Part shown: piece by piece, positions 23,444 to 33,653 of the stretch | How positions within the stretch are numbered: the first letter of the stretch is position 1 | Layout of the letters: each line of letters starts with the position of its first letter | Assembly: GCF_004210375.1 (NCBI RefSeq) | Contig: NC_134833.1 | Coordinates: 144,204,127-144,268,126, forward strand | Source: Tachypleus tridentatus | Taxonomy: Eukaryota; Arthropoda; Merostomata; Xiphosura; Limulidae | Reading direction: 5' to 3' | Length of the DNA stretch: 64,000 bases | Position numbers and translations under genes: made by a program | The notes under the pieces: model-generated | Databases searched by the model: none | Seen by the model: only the letters and a program-made list of their open reading frames with translations | Told to the model about the DNA's origin: nothing

Positions 23444-24229
23444 ACTTAAGATTTTGTGTACTCATGTATATTTTGATTGTCTATTTTTGTTCTTATTCTA
23501 ATAAATATAGCATAAACAGTGTAATAACTTTATTCACAAAAGTCTTACTTCCTTTGACTCAAGCAAGTATAGCGTTCTGCTCAAAAATTATATATGATTA
23601 ACGAAATGCATGTTCACTTCGTCTCGGCTGGAAAACCTGCTTAAGCCGGAAATTTTACTCGACTTCGTTCGATTCCGTCTTAGACAGGTCTTAGTGTATT
23701 GTAGTAAGAGTGTATATGTAAGGGACCATTTCTAAAATTTGGAAAGAAGTGAACATAATAAATCATAGACTCATCCGAGACAAATTGTTATCCGTAAAAT
23801 GTTGTACATATATATTTTTTCGTTCATTACTTTCGCTCAAGTGTACAAAAGGTTCATCAGTGAACAGTCCCCCCGAATTTTGAATGGATAGCCCAGAATG
23901 AAGGTAAAAGTATTAATTAACAAATCACAGAAGGTTATTCTATTTTTGCCTATCAAGTTTTCCTTCAATTCACTACACAATACAAAACATTGACTTATAA
24001 AATATCGTTCTATTGTACTGTTGATTTTATTTTTGAAAGCTTTTCTAATTAAAAAATAAGAGAGAAAATTGAAACTGAAATTGATTGGTTTTCAAGAATT
24101 TTTTTTTTAGTTATTTAAATAATGGCCTTATTCCATCACTATTATGTGAAAATTATTTTCCTAAAATTATGTTGACGTAATCTTTGTAAACTGCACGTAT
24201 TAATTTATTGAAACAACCCCTCGAAGTTT
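23444..24229. other. Intergenic, possible Tigger 3' end
   Basis: Apart from the possible terminal repeat near 23620-23700, nothing is recognised. Confidence 0.35.
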
Positions 24230-24649
24230 ATTCCTGTACGTTGTGAAGGGGTCTCCTTAGGAAGGTTCTCTCTGCACAGTTTACCTCCCTGGGAACTAAA
24301 AACCCACTCACGTGTTCGTCTTGCAAGGCGGCTCACGTAAAGGAGAACATCCTGATGAATGAATGGGGTCATTGGCACTGGAACACATCACCTTGGCATT
24401 GAATCCCTATAGACTGGTGGCTTCCAAAGGTCATTTGATTAATACCGGTGTCAGTGTTGGACGTTTTCGATCACAACGTTGACTGGTGCTTGTGTTTATG
24501 TATATTGCCCACGAAACTCTAACATAACACACTGTCTTTATTTGTCCGTTTAGTGTGTCCCCTTGTAAGGTACTCCACGGTGGGTGGAGTCGGTGGATTT
24601 TCTTCTTATTATGTATAATCTCAAATAATAATAAACTGAAAATGTCTTC

Positions 24650-25010
24650 TTTTTTTATTCATAGAAATTATGGAGACTTGTTAGCTCTCCTGAGTATGTA
24701 AAAAAGCTACAGTATGGGGACATCTTGGTTGAAACATCTTCTTTTATTCATAGAAATTATGGAGACTTGTTAGCTCTCCTGAGTATGTAAAAGAGCTACA
24801 GTATGGGGACATTTTGATTGAAACATCTTTTTTTATTCATAGAAATTATGGAGACTTGTTAGCTCTCCTGAGTATGTAAAAAAGCTACAGTATGAGGACA
24901 TCTTGATTGAAACATCTTTTTTTATTCATAGAAATTATGGAGACTTGTTAGCTCTCCTGAGTATGTAAAAAGCTACAGTATGGGGACATCTTGATTGAAA
25001 CATCTCAACA
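24650..25010 (+). repeat. Four 89 bp tandem repeats inside LINE ORF1
   Basis: The landmark CATAGAAATTATGGAGACTT starts at 24660, 24749, 24838 and 24927, an exact 89 bp period. Units are almost identical. The segment corresponds to the ...GSxxSVKKLxxGDILVETS part of the gag-like protein (compare 63660-63750). Because 89 is not a multiple of three, the expansion cannot preserve the frame. Confidence 0.95.
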
Positions 25011-26339
25011 CACATAGCAAACTTCTCTAAGCATCAAAGTATTTTGAGGATATGCCTATTGAGGTTACTCCTTAAGCTGTTTTGAATTCCTCAAAAACAC
25101 TGATTGTAGGGAGGGATTTACTTAGCATTCTCGAGTCAGAAATTCTTGTTGGTTTCTTCAGCCAAATGGTTTTAGCTGTGTACTGTATCCCTAGTTGTAA
25201 AGAGGGAATAATGCAGTCTTTCCATTTATATTACCGTGTCCGCTTACTATTGTTAAGGCAGGTTAACTTCACACTACGATATAACCATATGTTTCTAATC
25301 CTTGAAAACAAAAAGGATATCTGCCCAATTTTATTATTTCTAATAAAAATAGCCATTTTTATACAATGAAACTGTAGATGTTTGCATTAGCATTCAGATG
25401 ACCTTAAGGTTTTCACTTATTCTTATCGTCTCTTGTATCTCTCCTTACAGGACATCTGCTAATGCTGTTACCTTGAAATATATTTCCTTGTAGAAGAATT
25501 ACAAGTTGTGTGATGGACGGGTTTATGTGGGTGTGACATTACAGGTTGACCAGCGAACACCTATCATGCTTATGCCACTGATAACTGTTGCTCTTCATAT
25601 CTCCATGGGTTGTATTTCCACAATATGTTCTCCTTACCAGTCGCCAAGAGGTAATTAAGATAAAGCCAACCTTGATGATCTTATTGAATAGTTTCTATAT
25701 TGGCCACATTCCTCTCTGAGACGTTGCTGATACTGATGGGTGTGGTAGTTTTGAGGAGCATGTGTTTTCACAGAACAGCCATTCTCTCTTCAATAATGGT
25801 TCAGTTACTTTTTCAGCTACCTAGTATTTTACTGTTAGTGACATTCCAGACATTTTCAGACATTCCACTCTTAACAACAAAACTGATTTTTAGAAGTCTT
25901 GCGCTCACGAAAGACAGAAGGAGTATTGGATTAGATTCACTGCCACATTTTTTCTATCATCAGTTCCAAAGTCGTCTGGGACAAGATTTGGAGGGTCAGT
26001 GGGAAGTATGTTTCCCATTCACTTTCGATTTTCCTCTCAAATGGCCAGGAAGTTACTTGTATACAAGATATAGCTTATACCATTAGAGAGTGTGTTTTAC
26101 ACCTTTTAAAGCACTACTGTATCTTCCCCTATCCTCTTTGCCATCACGTTATGGGCTGTTAGACCACCACTTTCTTTCGAAGATAGTCCTTATATTTATA
26201 ATCGGCAATTTATGTGGTGAAACTTCTAATGGCTATGCATCTGTCTGGCGGTACGCCAGGCAAATCTAATGATATTCATTAAAACATGTTGTACCATCTG
26301 TTTCCTGCTCTTCTTCTGATAGTTTTAAAGTAAATTTGG

Positions 26340-26432
26340 CAATAGGCGTCTGTGCTTTACCCACCACGAGTATCGAAATCTGGTTTTTAGCGGTGTGGGT
26401 CTGCAGACATACCTCTGTGCCATTGGGTGACA
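26340..26432 (-). repeat. SINE family B inside LINE ORF2
   Basis: CTGTGCTTTACCCACCACGA, then TATCGAAATCTGG and the head at CTCTGTGCCATTGGGTGAC. The 3' tail is short. It interrupts the LINE RT region. Confidence 0.7.
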
Positions 26433-27012
26433 CTTATTTGGGAGTGGATAGATGTTCCATTCTCAAAATCCATCATATTCTCAAATGATCAAAGTTGTAC
26501 CATCTGTCCAAGGTTTATCGTTGAGCTATGGGCTGCGCCGTTACTATGGTGGGCCTTTAGCATCTTTTGGTGCTTCAGCTCTGCATGGAGGCTTTTCACA
26601 TTTCGATAATCCAGAGTTTGTATGCTGAGTCCTGAGAACTTCCTTTTCACATCAGACATTTACAACTTTCCTTGCTATGTAATATAAAACTTTTATACTT
26701 ATCATGATGTCTCACCTGGAGTTGTGTCTTTAATCCTTGGCGAACTGTGCTTTTTGGGAATAGTTAGTCTACTATTTCTTCTTTTTACCTTCATATCCAG
26801 GGATTGAGTCTAATTATCAGTTAATTCCAACATGGCTCATTACCATCCTTACTTGTGACCTTTATTTATGTCATCTGAGGAGGACGGATACTCTTGACAG
26901 GAATTATAATCTTTATTTCCGAACATCTACCAAGCAATTCTTCCATATTCATTTCAACAGATGATTAAAATCGGGTGTCTTTTTCAGTTCCACCATAGTT
27001 TGCTGTGGTTCA

Positions 27013-27251
27013 TAGAAATCTAGTAAATTCTTTGATTCCTGTAACAGTATTTGCGGGTCGATTCTAATAAAGTCTTGAAAGTACGTGTTTAGCTTAAACC
27101 TAAAGAGGAATAATTAAATCGGTATATACTTATCGCGTCAATCAAAGAACATTAGAGTACCTCAAATTAATTTTATGGTGTTATTCACCCACATTTTACA
27201 CTTTGCCTCATCAAACCACCAACTATGTAGTTCTTGAAACTTATGAAAAAA
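27013..27251 (-). pseudogene. Truncated fourth fucosyltransferase copy (3' end only)
   Basis: The minus-strand codons at 27251-27162 read FHKFQELHSWWFDEAKCKMW and end VNNTIKLI-stop, the C-terminal variant unique to copy 3. The 150 bp beyond the stop, back to 27013, match 33505-33653. At 27246-27254 the match switches, within a run of A, to the flank shared by copies 1 and 2. At 27013 the other side joins LINE RNase H sequence. It is therefore a deletion remnant with rearrangement joints at both ends and cannot be functional. Confidence 0.9.
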
Positions 27252-28397
27252 TAATCCGGTAAATGTTTGTTTTTTCTAAAATAAGTGTCCTTTTATTGAA
27301 TGACAACGTAATGCCCAGCATAGCCTACGTTTCTGCATTGTAAATATAGAAGTTTCTGTCTGTCTGTCTGTCTGCACACCTAATTTAAAGGCCAGTGCCA
27401 ACCTGAAATTATTGATTGAATAAATCCTCAAATTAAACAGTATTCTCCAGCCCACAGTAGCACAAAAACTTCATTTAAATTGCACGTTATTGAATGTGTA
27501 TCATAATAATGAATTTTCTCCCAGTTCTTGTAGGTTTTCTTTTTCTAACTTTCCCTGACTCACTTTCCATGAGTTTTTATCGTTGTTTTTTTTCCCCCTT
27601 AGTTTTAATTATTGTTAAAAATGGAATAACTTAAAGCTGATTAAGATTATGCAACCTTCATTTGGAACAAATTGTTTGACATGACTTTGCGTAAACTCTC
27701 CTAGAAGATGGCTGTCCTATATACAGCATCAATAAACTTGCATTTACGTAATGTTGGCTACAATATAACACCTACCGTCAATCATCACGGCGATCACTGA
27801 TATAATACTTGAAACTAAACTTGGCACAATCTTTTAAACTGTGGCTTAAAGATTTCTGTTTATGGAAACAGTCCAAATGTTTGCCTGCATGGCCAAACTC
27901 GATCATGCAGTAATTAAAAAAGTATCCCATGATCCTGTTAGTAGCATCATATCTAAAATGACAGAAATCTTTTAACTAAACAAATGATACTGACATATCA
28001 TACAGTTGAAAAATTTTAATAATCACGATGGTACATTTCTCATGTCTGCCATATCAACATGCAATTATCTACATTTGTCAACGGATATAAAGCAATTACT
28101 TGCTAGGTCGTCAAATAAACTTAGAAACCACTTTAAACATTGTATGATGATGTGTTTAGCTATATTACCAGGTGTTATTATAACACTCACAGCCAGTATT
28201 ATTGTAGTCTGACAGACAAATGTTAATAATAAAAAAGGAATAAATAGGAGATTTCTACAATGATCCACTGTCGTAATTCATGTTAACATTTTATACCAAC
28301 TCCAATACAAATATTCAAACTTACCGAAACTCTGGTTCCAATGTAAATGGCTATACTTATTTAGGCTTACCAAATGAATAACGAACTTTGGGGTACT
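27252..28397. repeat. 3' flank of fucosyltransferase copy 2, inverted duplicate of 3862-4990
   Basis: See the partner block. Differences include a four-unit TCTG run at about 27357-27372 (two units in the partner) and an ~8-base difference around GTTTATGGAAACAG near 27860. Confidence 0.85.
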
Positions 28398-29561
28398 TTA
28401 AAATAATGTTACGGTGTTATTCACCCATTTTTTACATTTTGCCTCATCAAACCACCAACTTTTTAGTTCTTGAAATTCATGAAAAAAACGTCTTTCACTT
28501 GGTTCAGTATAGAGCTTTTCACACAAGTCACAAAACCAATTAAAGGACAAGAATTCAACGTCGAACAGTTTCCTCCACTCGTGATAGCTGTGGATTAGTT
28601 TCTTACTTTTTGAGACGGTAAGTAAGTAGTTTGCTAGGTTACTTGGAGAAGAAAAATTCAGAGCATCGATGTATGAGTTTGGAGGTAAAAACGAACTGTA
28701 ATTCGCACCACCAAACACCACAGGTATCAGACCTACGTTTAAAGCCATAAACAATTTCTCCGTAGCATAATCCTTGCAGATTGAGTTTTCAAACGACAAA
28801 TAAAACTTGTATCTCTGTGCTAACCTTTCGTAACACTCTTCCCGAGGAATTATTGGGTAACACCTGTTTCCATAACACTTTCCGTACACGTCGACTGATA
28901 TAAACCGTTTTAGCTGTTCAACAAACTTCTCTCTATTAGAAGTTGTGTTACAATTACTCACTAGCCACACAATCAAGTTATTATTTGAAATATTCTGGTC
29001 ATCCCGAGTATTCTGACCACTAATGACTCCAGTCATATTCTTGGGGATGAGTTTTCCATACGGAACAAAAACATCAGAATCAGTACGGTAGGTTATCGTC
29101 CAATTAATATTATCTCCTAAAGCCCTGAGAACTGCGGCAGATGTGTGAAGGGGAGACTCCAAATTAAACAGAGCCCATCGCTGAAAGGGTAGATGAGTGG
29201 ATGGGAGATCATGTACATTGATATCTCTCCAGTGAAAAACCACAAGATCACTATAAGTAAAATGGTTTCGGTCTCTGGTTATTTTACACTGACTGAAGGA
29301 ACAGTTCATATTTTTTAATGAAATCCTTTCCCATTCTTGGCTGCTGAAGTATGGTGTCCACAATAAGATCACTTTCATGAAACTTAGTTGTGGAGGTTTC
29401 GGACGTGGTTTATAAATATCTGTGGGCAATTGTAAATTAGTGGAACTTAACAAAACAAAGATATTTTTGCTACTGGGAATCCATTCTAAATTCGATAGAA
29501 AAACACTAAACACTAACAGAGATAACAGAACAAGAAAACTACATATTTTTACATTCTTCAT
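28398..29561 (-). CDS. Alpha-1,3-fucosyltransferase (GT10), copy 2, with a different anchor
   Basis: An intact intronless ORF of 387 residues. The catalytic domain from KVILLWTPYF (residue 63) to the end is 325 residues, the same length as in copies 1 and 3 and about 95% identical, with FYLSFENSICKDYATEKL and the other GT10 motifs intact. The first 62 residues are unrelated to those copies. The anchor is at about 7-23 (CSFLVLLSLLVFSVFLS), and the stem has a proline/basic patch (YKPRPKPPQ) in place of the NDT/NIS stem. The switch at DNA level is abrupt, at the AAAGTGATCTTATTG codons. The enzyme should catalyse the same reaction but could differ in Golgi position or release by proteolysis. An intact frame argues for a functional gene. 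Confidence 0.93.
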   Translation of the reverse strand: MKNVKICSFLVLLSLLVFSVFLSNLEWIPSSKNIFVLLSSTNLQLPTDIYKPRPKPPQLSFMKVILLWTPYFSSQEWERISLKNMNCSFSQCKITRDRNHFTYSDLVVFHWRDINVHDLPSTHLPFQRWALFNLESPLHTSAAVLRALGDNINWTITYRTDSDVFVPYGKLIPKNMTGVISGQNTRDDQNISNNNLIVWLVSNCNTTSNREKFVEQLKRFISVDVYGKCYGNRCYPIIPREECYERLAQRYKFYLSFENSICKDYATEKLFMALNVGLIPVVFGGANYSSFLPPNSYIDALNFSSPSNLANYLLTVSKSKKLIHSYHEWRKLFDVEFLSFNWFCDLCEKLYTEPSERRFFHEFQELKSWWFDEAKCKKWVNNTVTLF

Positions 29562-29814
29562 TTTTCGTTAAGTTAGGAACAAAATAAAACGTGAGAGTTC
29601 AGCTATCTGTTTAACCCGATTGGTTTGTCCAGATCTAGAACATATATTAGTGGTTTAGATGATAAGCGATAAAATCCACGAACTTTAGTCTAGAGGTGTG
29701 ATAAAATGATGTGTTTGCCTATAAAACACTTGAACTTTAGTTTGGGAGAGAACATTTAGAAAACCTTTCTTATGAATGATTAAGGCCATTGAGAATTTTA
29801 TCTTTCACAAAGTT

Positions 29815-30020
29815 TGCTTTTGGATTTTGCGCAAAGCTACACTAGGACTATCTTTGCTAGCCGTTCCTGATTTAGTAGTGTAGGGCTAGAGGGAAGGCAG
29901 CTAGTCATTGCCACCTCCCGCCAACTCTTGGGCTGCTCTTTTGTCAACGAATAGTGGGATTAACCGTCACATTATAACACCTCCATGACTGAAAGGGCGA
30001 GCATGTTTGGTGTGATAAAC
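29815..30020 (-). repeat. SINE family A, 5'-truncated
   Basis: Minus-strand body from TTGCGCAAAGCTACACTAGG to GCGAGCATGTTTGGTGTGAT. The tRNA head is missing; instead the sequence runs into AAACAAAAAATATCATCATC. The same truncated edge is present in the duplicate at 21225, so truncation preceded the block duplication. Confidence 0.8.
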
Positions 30021-30722
30021 AAAAAATATCATCATCAATATCATTCAATGGATGACAATAACATATCTATATTAATATGACTTGGATGTGGAGTTGAGAA
30101 TCGCTTATTGTACTTGGTTCCTAAGAAGCGTACATATTGTATCAGTCATCATCTAGATTCTAGAAAGCCAATTTTATAAAATTACTGCTGTGATCACAAT
30201 AAAGATGAAGGAAAGCAAAATCAAGAGAATAACAATGAGCTTAAGATTGTTGGAAAAATAAGATTTTTTTTCAATGATATAATTGAAAGTAAAATGCTGG
30301 TGTGGTTCTGTTAGTTTGTTTGTTTAGAGAAACAAGAATTATACAGACACTTTTCAATGCAGTGCATACTTAAATATTTCTGTTGGTAAGGCAGAAGAAT
30401 TATTGTAAATATTAAAGTTTACTACAAGAAAAATACATCCATGGCAATTGACACTGCCAATTTCAAATACTGGTTATAATATTCAAATTTTACTGACAGT
30501 TTTCTACGCTTCTAGGATGTTCATCACATGACCATAACCAGTATTCACCTTATTTGATGGTGTGTGTCTCTCAGTGCTCGTGATGTCTCTCGCGTATTGA
30601 TCCGATCTTGACAAGGAACGAAATGACCATTATCTGCTGGTTACAAATCAGGTGCAGGTTTATTTTTACAACTGGCAAACATTGGGGTACCTATTTTGTC
30701 ATTTAGCACTAAAATCGAGCAA
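29949..30722 (+). repeat. Duplicated block, copy 2 (partner 21159-21862)
   Basis: Same orientation as 21159-21862 and sharing the sequence from CAACGAATAGTGGGATTAAC to GTCATTTAGCACTAAAATCG. This copy retains the whole SINE tail upstream and about 70 bp more in total, so it is the fuller version. Confidence 0.85.
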
Positions 30723-31079
30723 AGAAAGATATTTTCAAACATGTTTTAATGTTATATTTTTTAGGCACAACTAGCTGAAATTTTATGGTCGTTTGAAAAG
30801 TATAGTTTGGCTACGTTTTCTTGGAAACTGCACTCTTTTCCTGGCCGTTTTTATCTTTATTTTATTGTTCGTTGGTTTTTACTTCTGTCTTTAATGAAAA
30901 TAAATTACTATAGATAGAAAGAAATGACAGTCTTTTTACTATTTTGTTGTTTTCTGAAATGAACAGAATTCATGATGAAACATTCGCTCGAACTTCCCCT
31001 TCAGCTGCTCCCCTTTCTTATGTTTTCATGTTTCTTTTACTCTTATTTTTCTTTTTAAATTGGCTGATCTTGCTTTTTA
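30723..31079. other. T-rich intergenic, nothing recognised
   Basis: No coding or repeat signature is visible. The T-rich tract at 31020-31080 may precede the LINE fragment. Confidence 0.35.
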
Positions 31080-32000
31080 TTTTCTTCTCATCAAGGAAAC
31101 TCTTTGATGGGGATCATCATCGGATGGCTTTTTCAGTTCCACCATAGTTTGCTGTGGTTCATTGTATACAATTTCATTTGAATTGGATTACATAGAAGCT
31201 AAGCAGTACACTGATTGTACTATATACACTGACTCTCTTAGCTCTCTGATGGCCCTGGAATTGCTTAACGTAAGCTTTCATCCTGTTCTCTTAACTGTTA
31301 AGAAACGATTGGCTCACTTCTCTTTGTCTTTAGTTTATATTATTTTTTGTGGAGTTCATTCCATGTTGATACTGATGAGGATGAGTATCTTGAAACCACA
31401 GCTAAGTACGTCATTGTCACAGGCCTAACCACAGCTAAGTACGTCATTGTCACAGGCCTACCCATCCCTTATGCAAACTATTATTACATTCATGTTGATA
31501 CTGATGGGGATGAGTACCTTGAAACCACAGCTAAGTACGTCATTGTCACAGGCCTACCCATCCCTTATGCAAACTATTATTCTGCTATAAAGGCACCGCT
31601 TCCCTTCAATTACTAGTCAATTTGGAATGAGCAATTTCATAACAAGCCTTTTCCAGATGAAACCCACTATTGTTGTTTGGACGCCCAGCTGTTATAATGA
31701 AAGGAGGGATGAAGTTGTCTCATCTTGGTCTCTGTTTCGTGAAAGACCAGCCAGTTTGTGGTTTTTATGACGCTCAACTTATAAGTGCCCAAATACTGCT
31801 TTCATGCCATCAATTAGATTGCAAGCAGTGACACTACTTTCGACATATTTGTTTTTGGGTGTGCCTTCAACATTGCATAATGTCATTGGGGATTGTTACT
31901 CTCCAGACTGATTGTGTTTTCACTTTTTGGAGGCCACTGGCTTTTTCATTATAATTTTATTTTGCTGCTCACTGTTTAGCTTTCAACTTAGTTTTATTTT
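31080..32000 (+). mobile_element. Jockey-like LINE 3' fragment (RNase H to ORF2 end)
   Basis: RNase H text runs from FSVPP.FAVVH (about 31129) through CTIYTDSLSSLMALE (31215) and a WVPSHVG-like HVDTDEDEYLETTAKYVIV segment (about 31365). ORF2 then continues with PTIVVWTPSCYNERRDEVVS (about 31662) and ends near LEATGFF (about 31940). A segment of RNase H is internally duplicated (31411-31590). It is probably the same family as 24230-27013; the first 33 bp match 26981-27013 exactly up to that breakpoint. Frames are broken. Confidence 0.7.
31411..31590 (+). repeat. Internal duplications in LINE RNase H
   Basis: The segment ACCACAGCTAAGTACGTCAT occurs at about 31396, 31430 and 31525. The first two are 34 bp apart. 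The longer block through CCTTATGCAAACTATTATT is repeated at about 95 bp. At least two separate tandem duplication steps are needed. Confidence 0.88.
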
Positions 32001-32004
32001 TACA

Positions 32005-32289
32005 GTTTGTTTGTTTGTTTGTTTTTGAATTTCGCACAAAGCTACTCGAGGGCTATCTGTGCTAGCCGTCCCTAATTTAGCAGTGTAAGACTAGAGGGAA
32101 GGCAGCTAGTCATCACCACCCACCGCCAACTCTTGGGCTACTTTTTTACCAACGAATAGTGGGATTGACCGTCACATTATAACGCCCCCACGGCTGGGAG
32201 GGTGAGCATGTTTGGCGCGACAGGGATGCGAACCCGCGACCGTCAGATTATGAGTCGCACGCCTTAACACGCTTGGCCATGCCGGGCCT
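32005..32289 (-). repeat. tRNA-derived SINE, family A
   Basis: Complete minus-strand copy from GTTTGTTTGTTTGTTTTTG to GGCCATGCCGGGCC. It is flanked by TATTTTTACAG on both sides (about 31995 and 32288), a clear target duplication, inside the 3' region of a LINE. Confidence 0.92.
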
Positions 32290-33504
32290 ATTTTTACAGA
32301 GATTTATTCAGTTTTGAGTACTTAACAGTTACTTGGTGCAACAGCTGTGTTGATTTTTGCCAGTAAATTCCAACCAACTTTTTATTAATGTTTTATTTTT
32401 ATTCCTCTTAGGACAGTAATCTTGACACAACTGTCAGTGAAAGGTGATGTAAATGTGGGATGTTATGGGTTTGAGCACCCACATTTTGTTCTGATATCTT
32501 TTTTTATTTTTTCTTATTTTATTTTTTTACATTGAATTTATCTTTACATGTAATTCTGAGTACAGAAGTTAAAACTCACAGCCAGTTTGTCCTCCACTAC
32601 ATAGGTCCCACTTCCACATTGACATCACAAATCAGGACACATCTTGTTCCCTACATTACAGCTCGTGTTCTAGTGATTTTGTTTTGCAGCATGTTGGTTA
32701 AGACATTGTATTATGAACACATTTCATTTAATGGTAGGCTCGGTCTTTCTGTTTATAATACATTCCTTTGTTTTTAAGGTAAATAATTACCTGTGTGGAT
32801 AACGTTTGTTTACCTCATATTCATACAGGTAAGCTTTTAAAAATATTTCATACAGGTGTTCTAAAATCAATTAATGTCCACGAAAATATGATATGAATGG
32901 TAATAAACTTATATTACTCCTTACTTTTATAAATATTACTACAGTAGTCCTTCCATGGAGCTTATGCATAGTGAGCAACACTCCCATGGAATAATGGTCA
33001 TACCCAAGGTGTGTACAACTTAATATGAGTCTATTTTATCTTTTGTGTAAAAGTGTATTGATCACTGGCGTAGGTAATCTAGAAACGTTGGATAACATAT
33101 TACAAATCTGGTCTGACTTAATGCATTATAGAATCGATTTTCCTGCCTGAGACAATCCTATGTTTTGTAGAAGAGATTTAATTGTTGGTCTTATTCCAGT
33201 AGTTAATTTTATTTCAATAGCACTGAATCTAGTTACACAAAAAATGCACGTGTTAAATGAAAACACAGAACACTGCTTCTTCGTGTGTCTTTTTTCTTAT
33301 TATTTTGGTTTACAATAGAATTCGCGATTTTCCTTCTTTTCTTTCTTCAAGTCCATATAAACACTATTGTTATTGCGATACTTCTTCATTGTTAGTATCA
33401 ATGAACTTGAATATCCTATCCTTAAAAACTGAACAACATGGTAAATAAAGTAGAAATATAACAAAACTATAATTTTTGTATATATAAATTACATATTATA
33501 ATCA
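32290..33504. other. Intergenic, possibly LINE 3' UTR at first
   Basis: The first few hundred bases may be the 3' UTR of the preceding LINE. ORFs at 32532 and 33257 have no recognisable domain. Confidence 0.35.
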
Positions 33505-33653
33505 TAGAAATCTAGTAAATTCCTCGATTTCAGTAACAGTATTTGCGGGTCGATTCTAATAAAGTCTTGAAAGTACGTGTTTAGCTTAAACCTAAAGAGG
33601 AATAAATAAATCGGTATATACTTATAGCGTCAATCAAAGAACATTAGGGTACT

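Larger units (their letters stand above)
24230..27013 (+). mobile_element. Jockey-like LINE, second family, broken at 27013
   Basis: A GC-richer presumed 5' UTR (24230-24600) precedes ORF1 relics (24650-25360). The gag-like part reads DMPIEVTP..VLNSSKTLIVGRDLL, then SESEIL-like spacing before the RRM-like end. ORF2 relics follow. The endonuclease C-terminus, NSHSLFNNGSVT, is at about 25780; the RT start, GGTPGKSND, at about 26250; and the region before RNase H, with the VLRTSF segment, at about 26610. RNase H begins at about 26980 with FSVPP.FAVVH. Homology stops at 27013, where fucosyltransferase-flank DNA begins. The same RNase H text continues unbroken at 31129-31600. There are many stops and shifts. 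Confidence 0.65.

Noticed and set aside
31162-31428. Host ORF of 88 residues
   Set aside because: CTIYTDSLSSLMALE is LINE RNase H.
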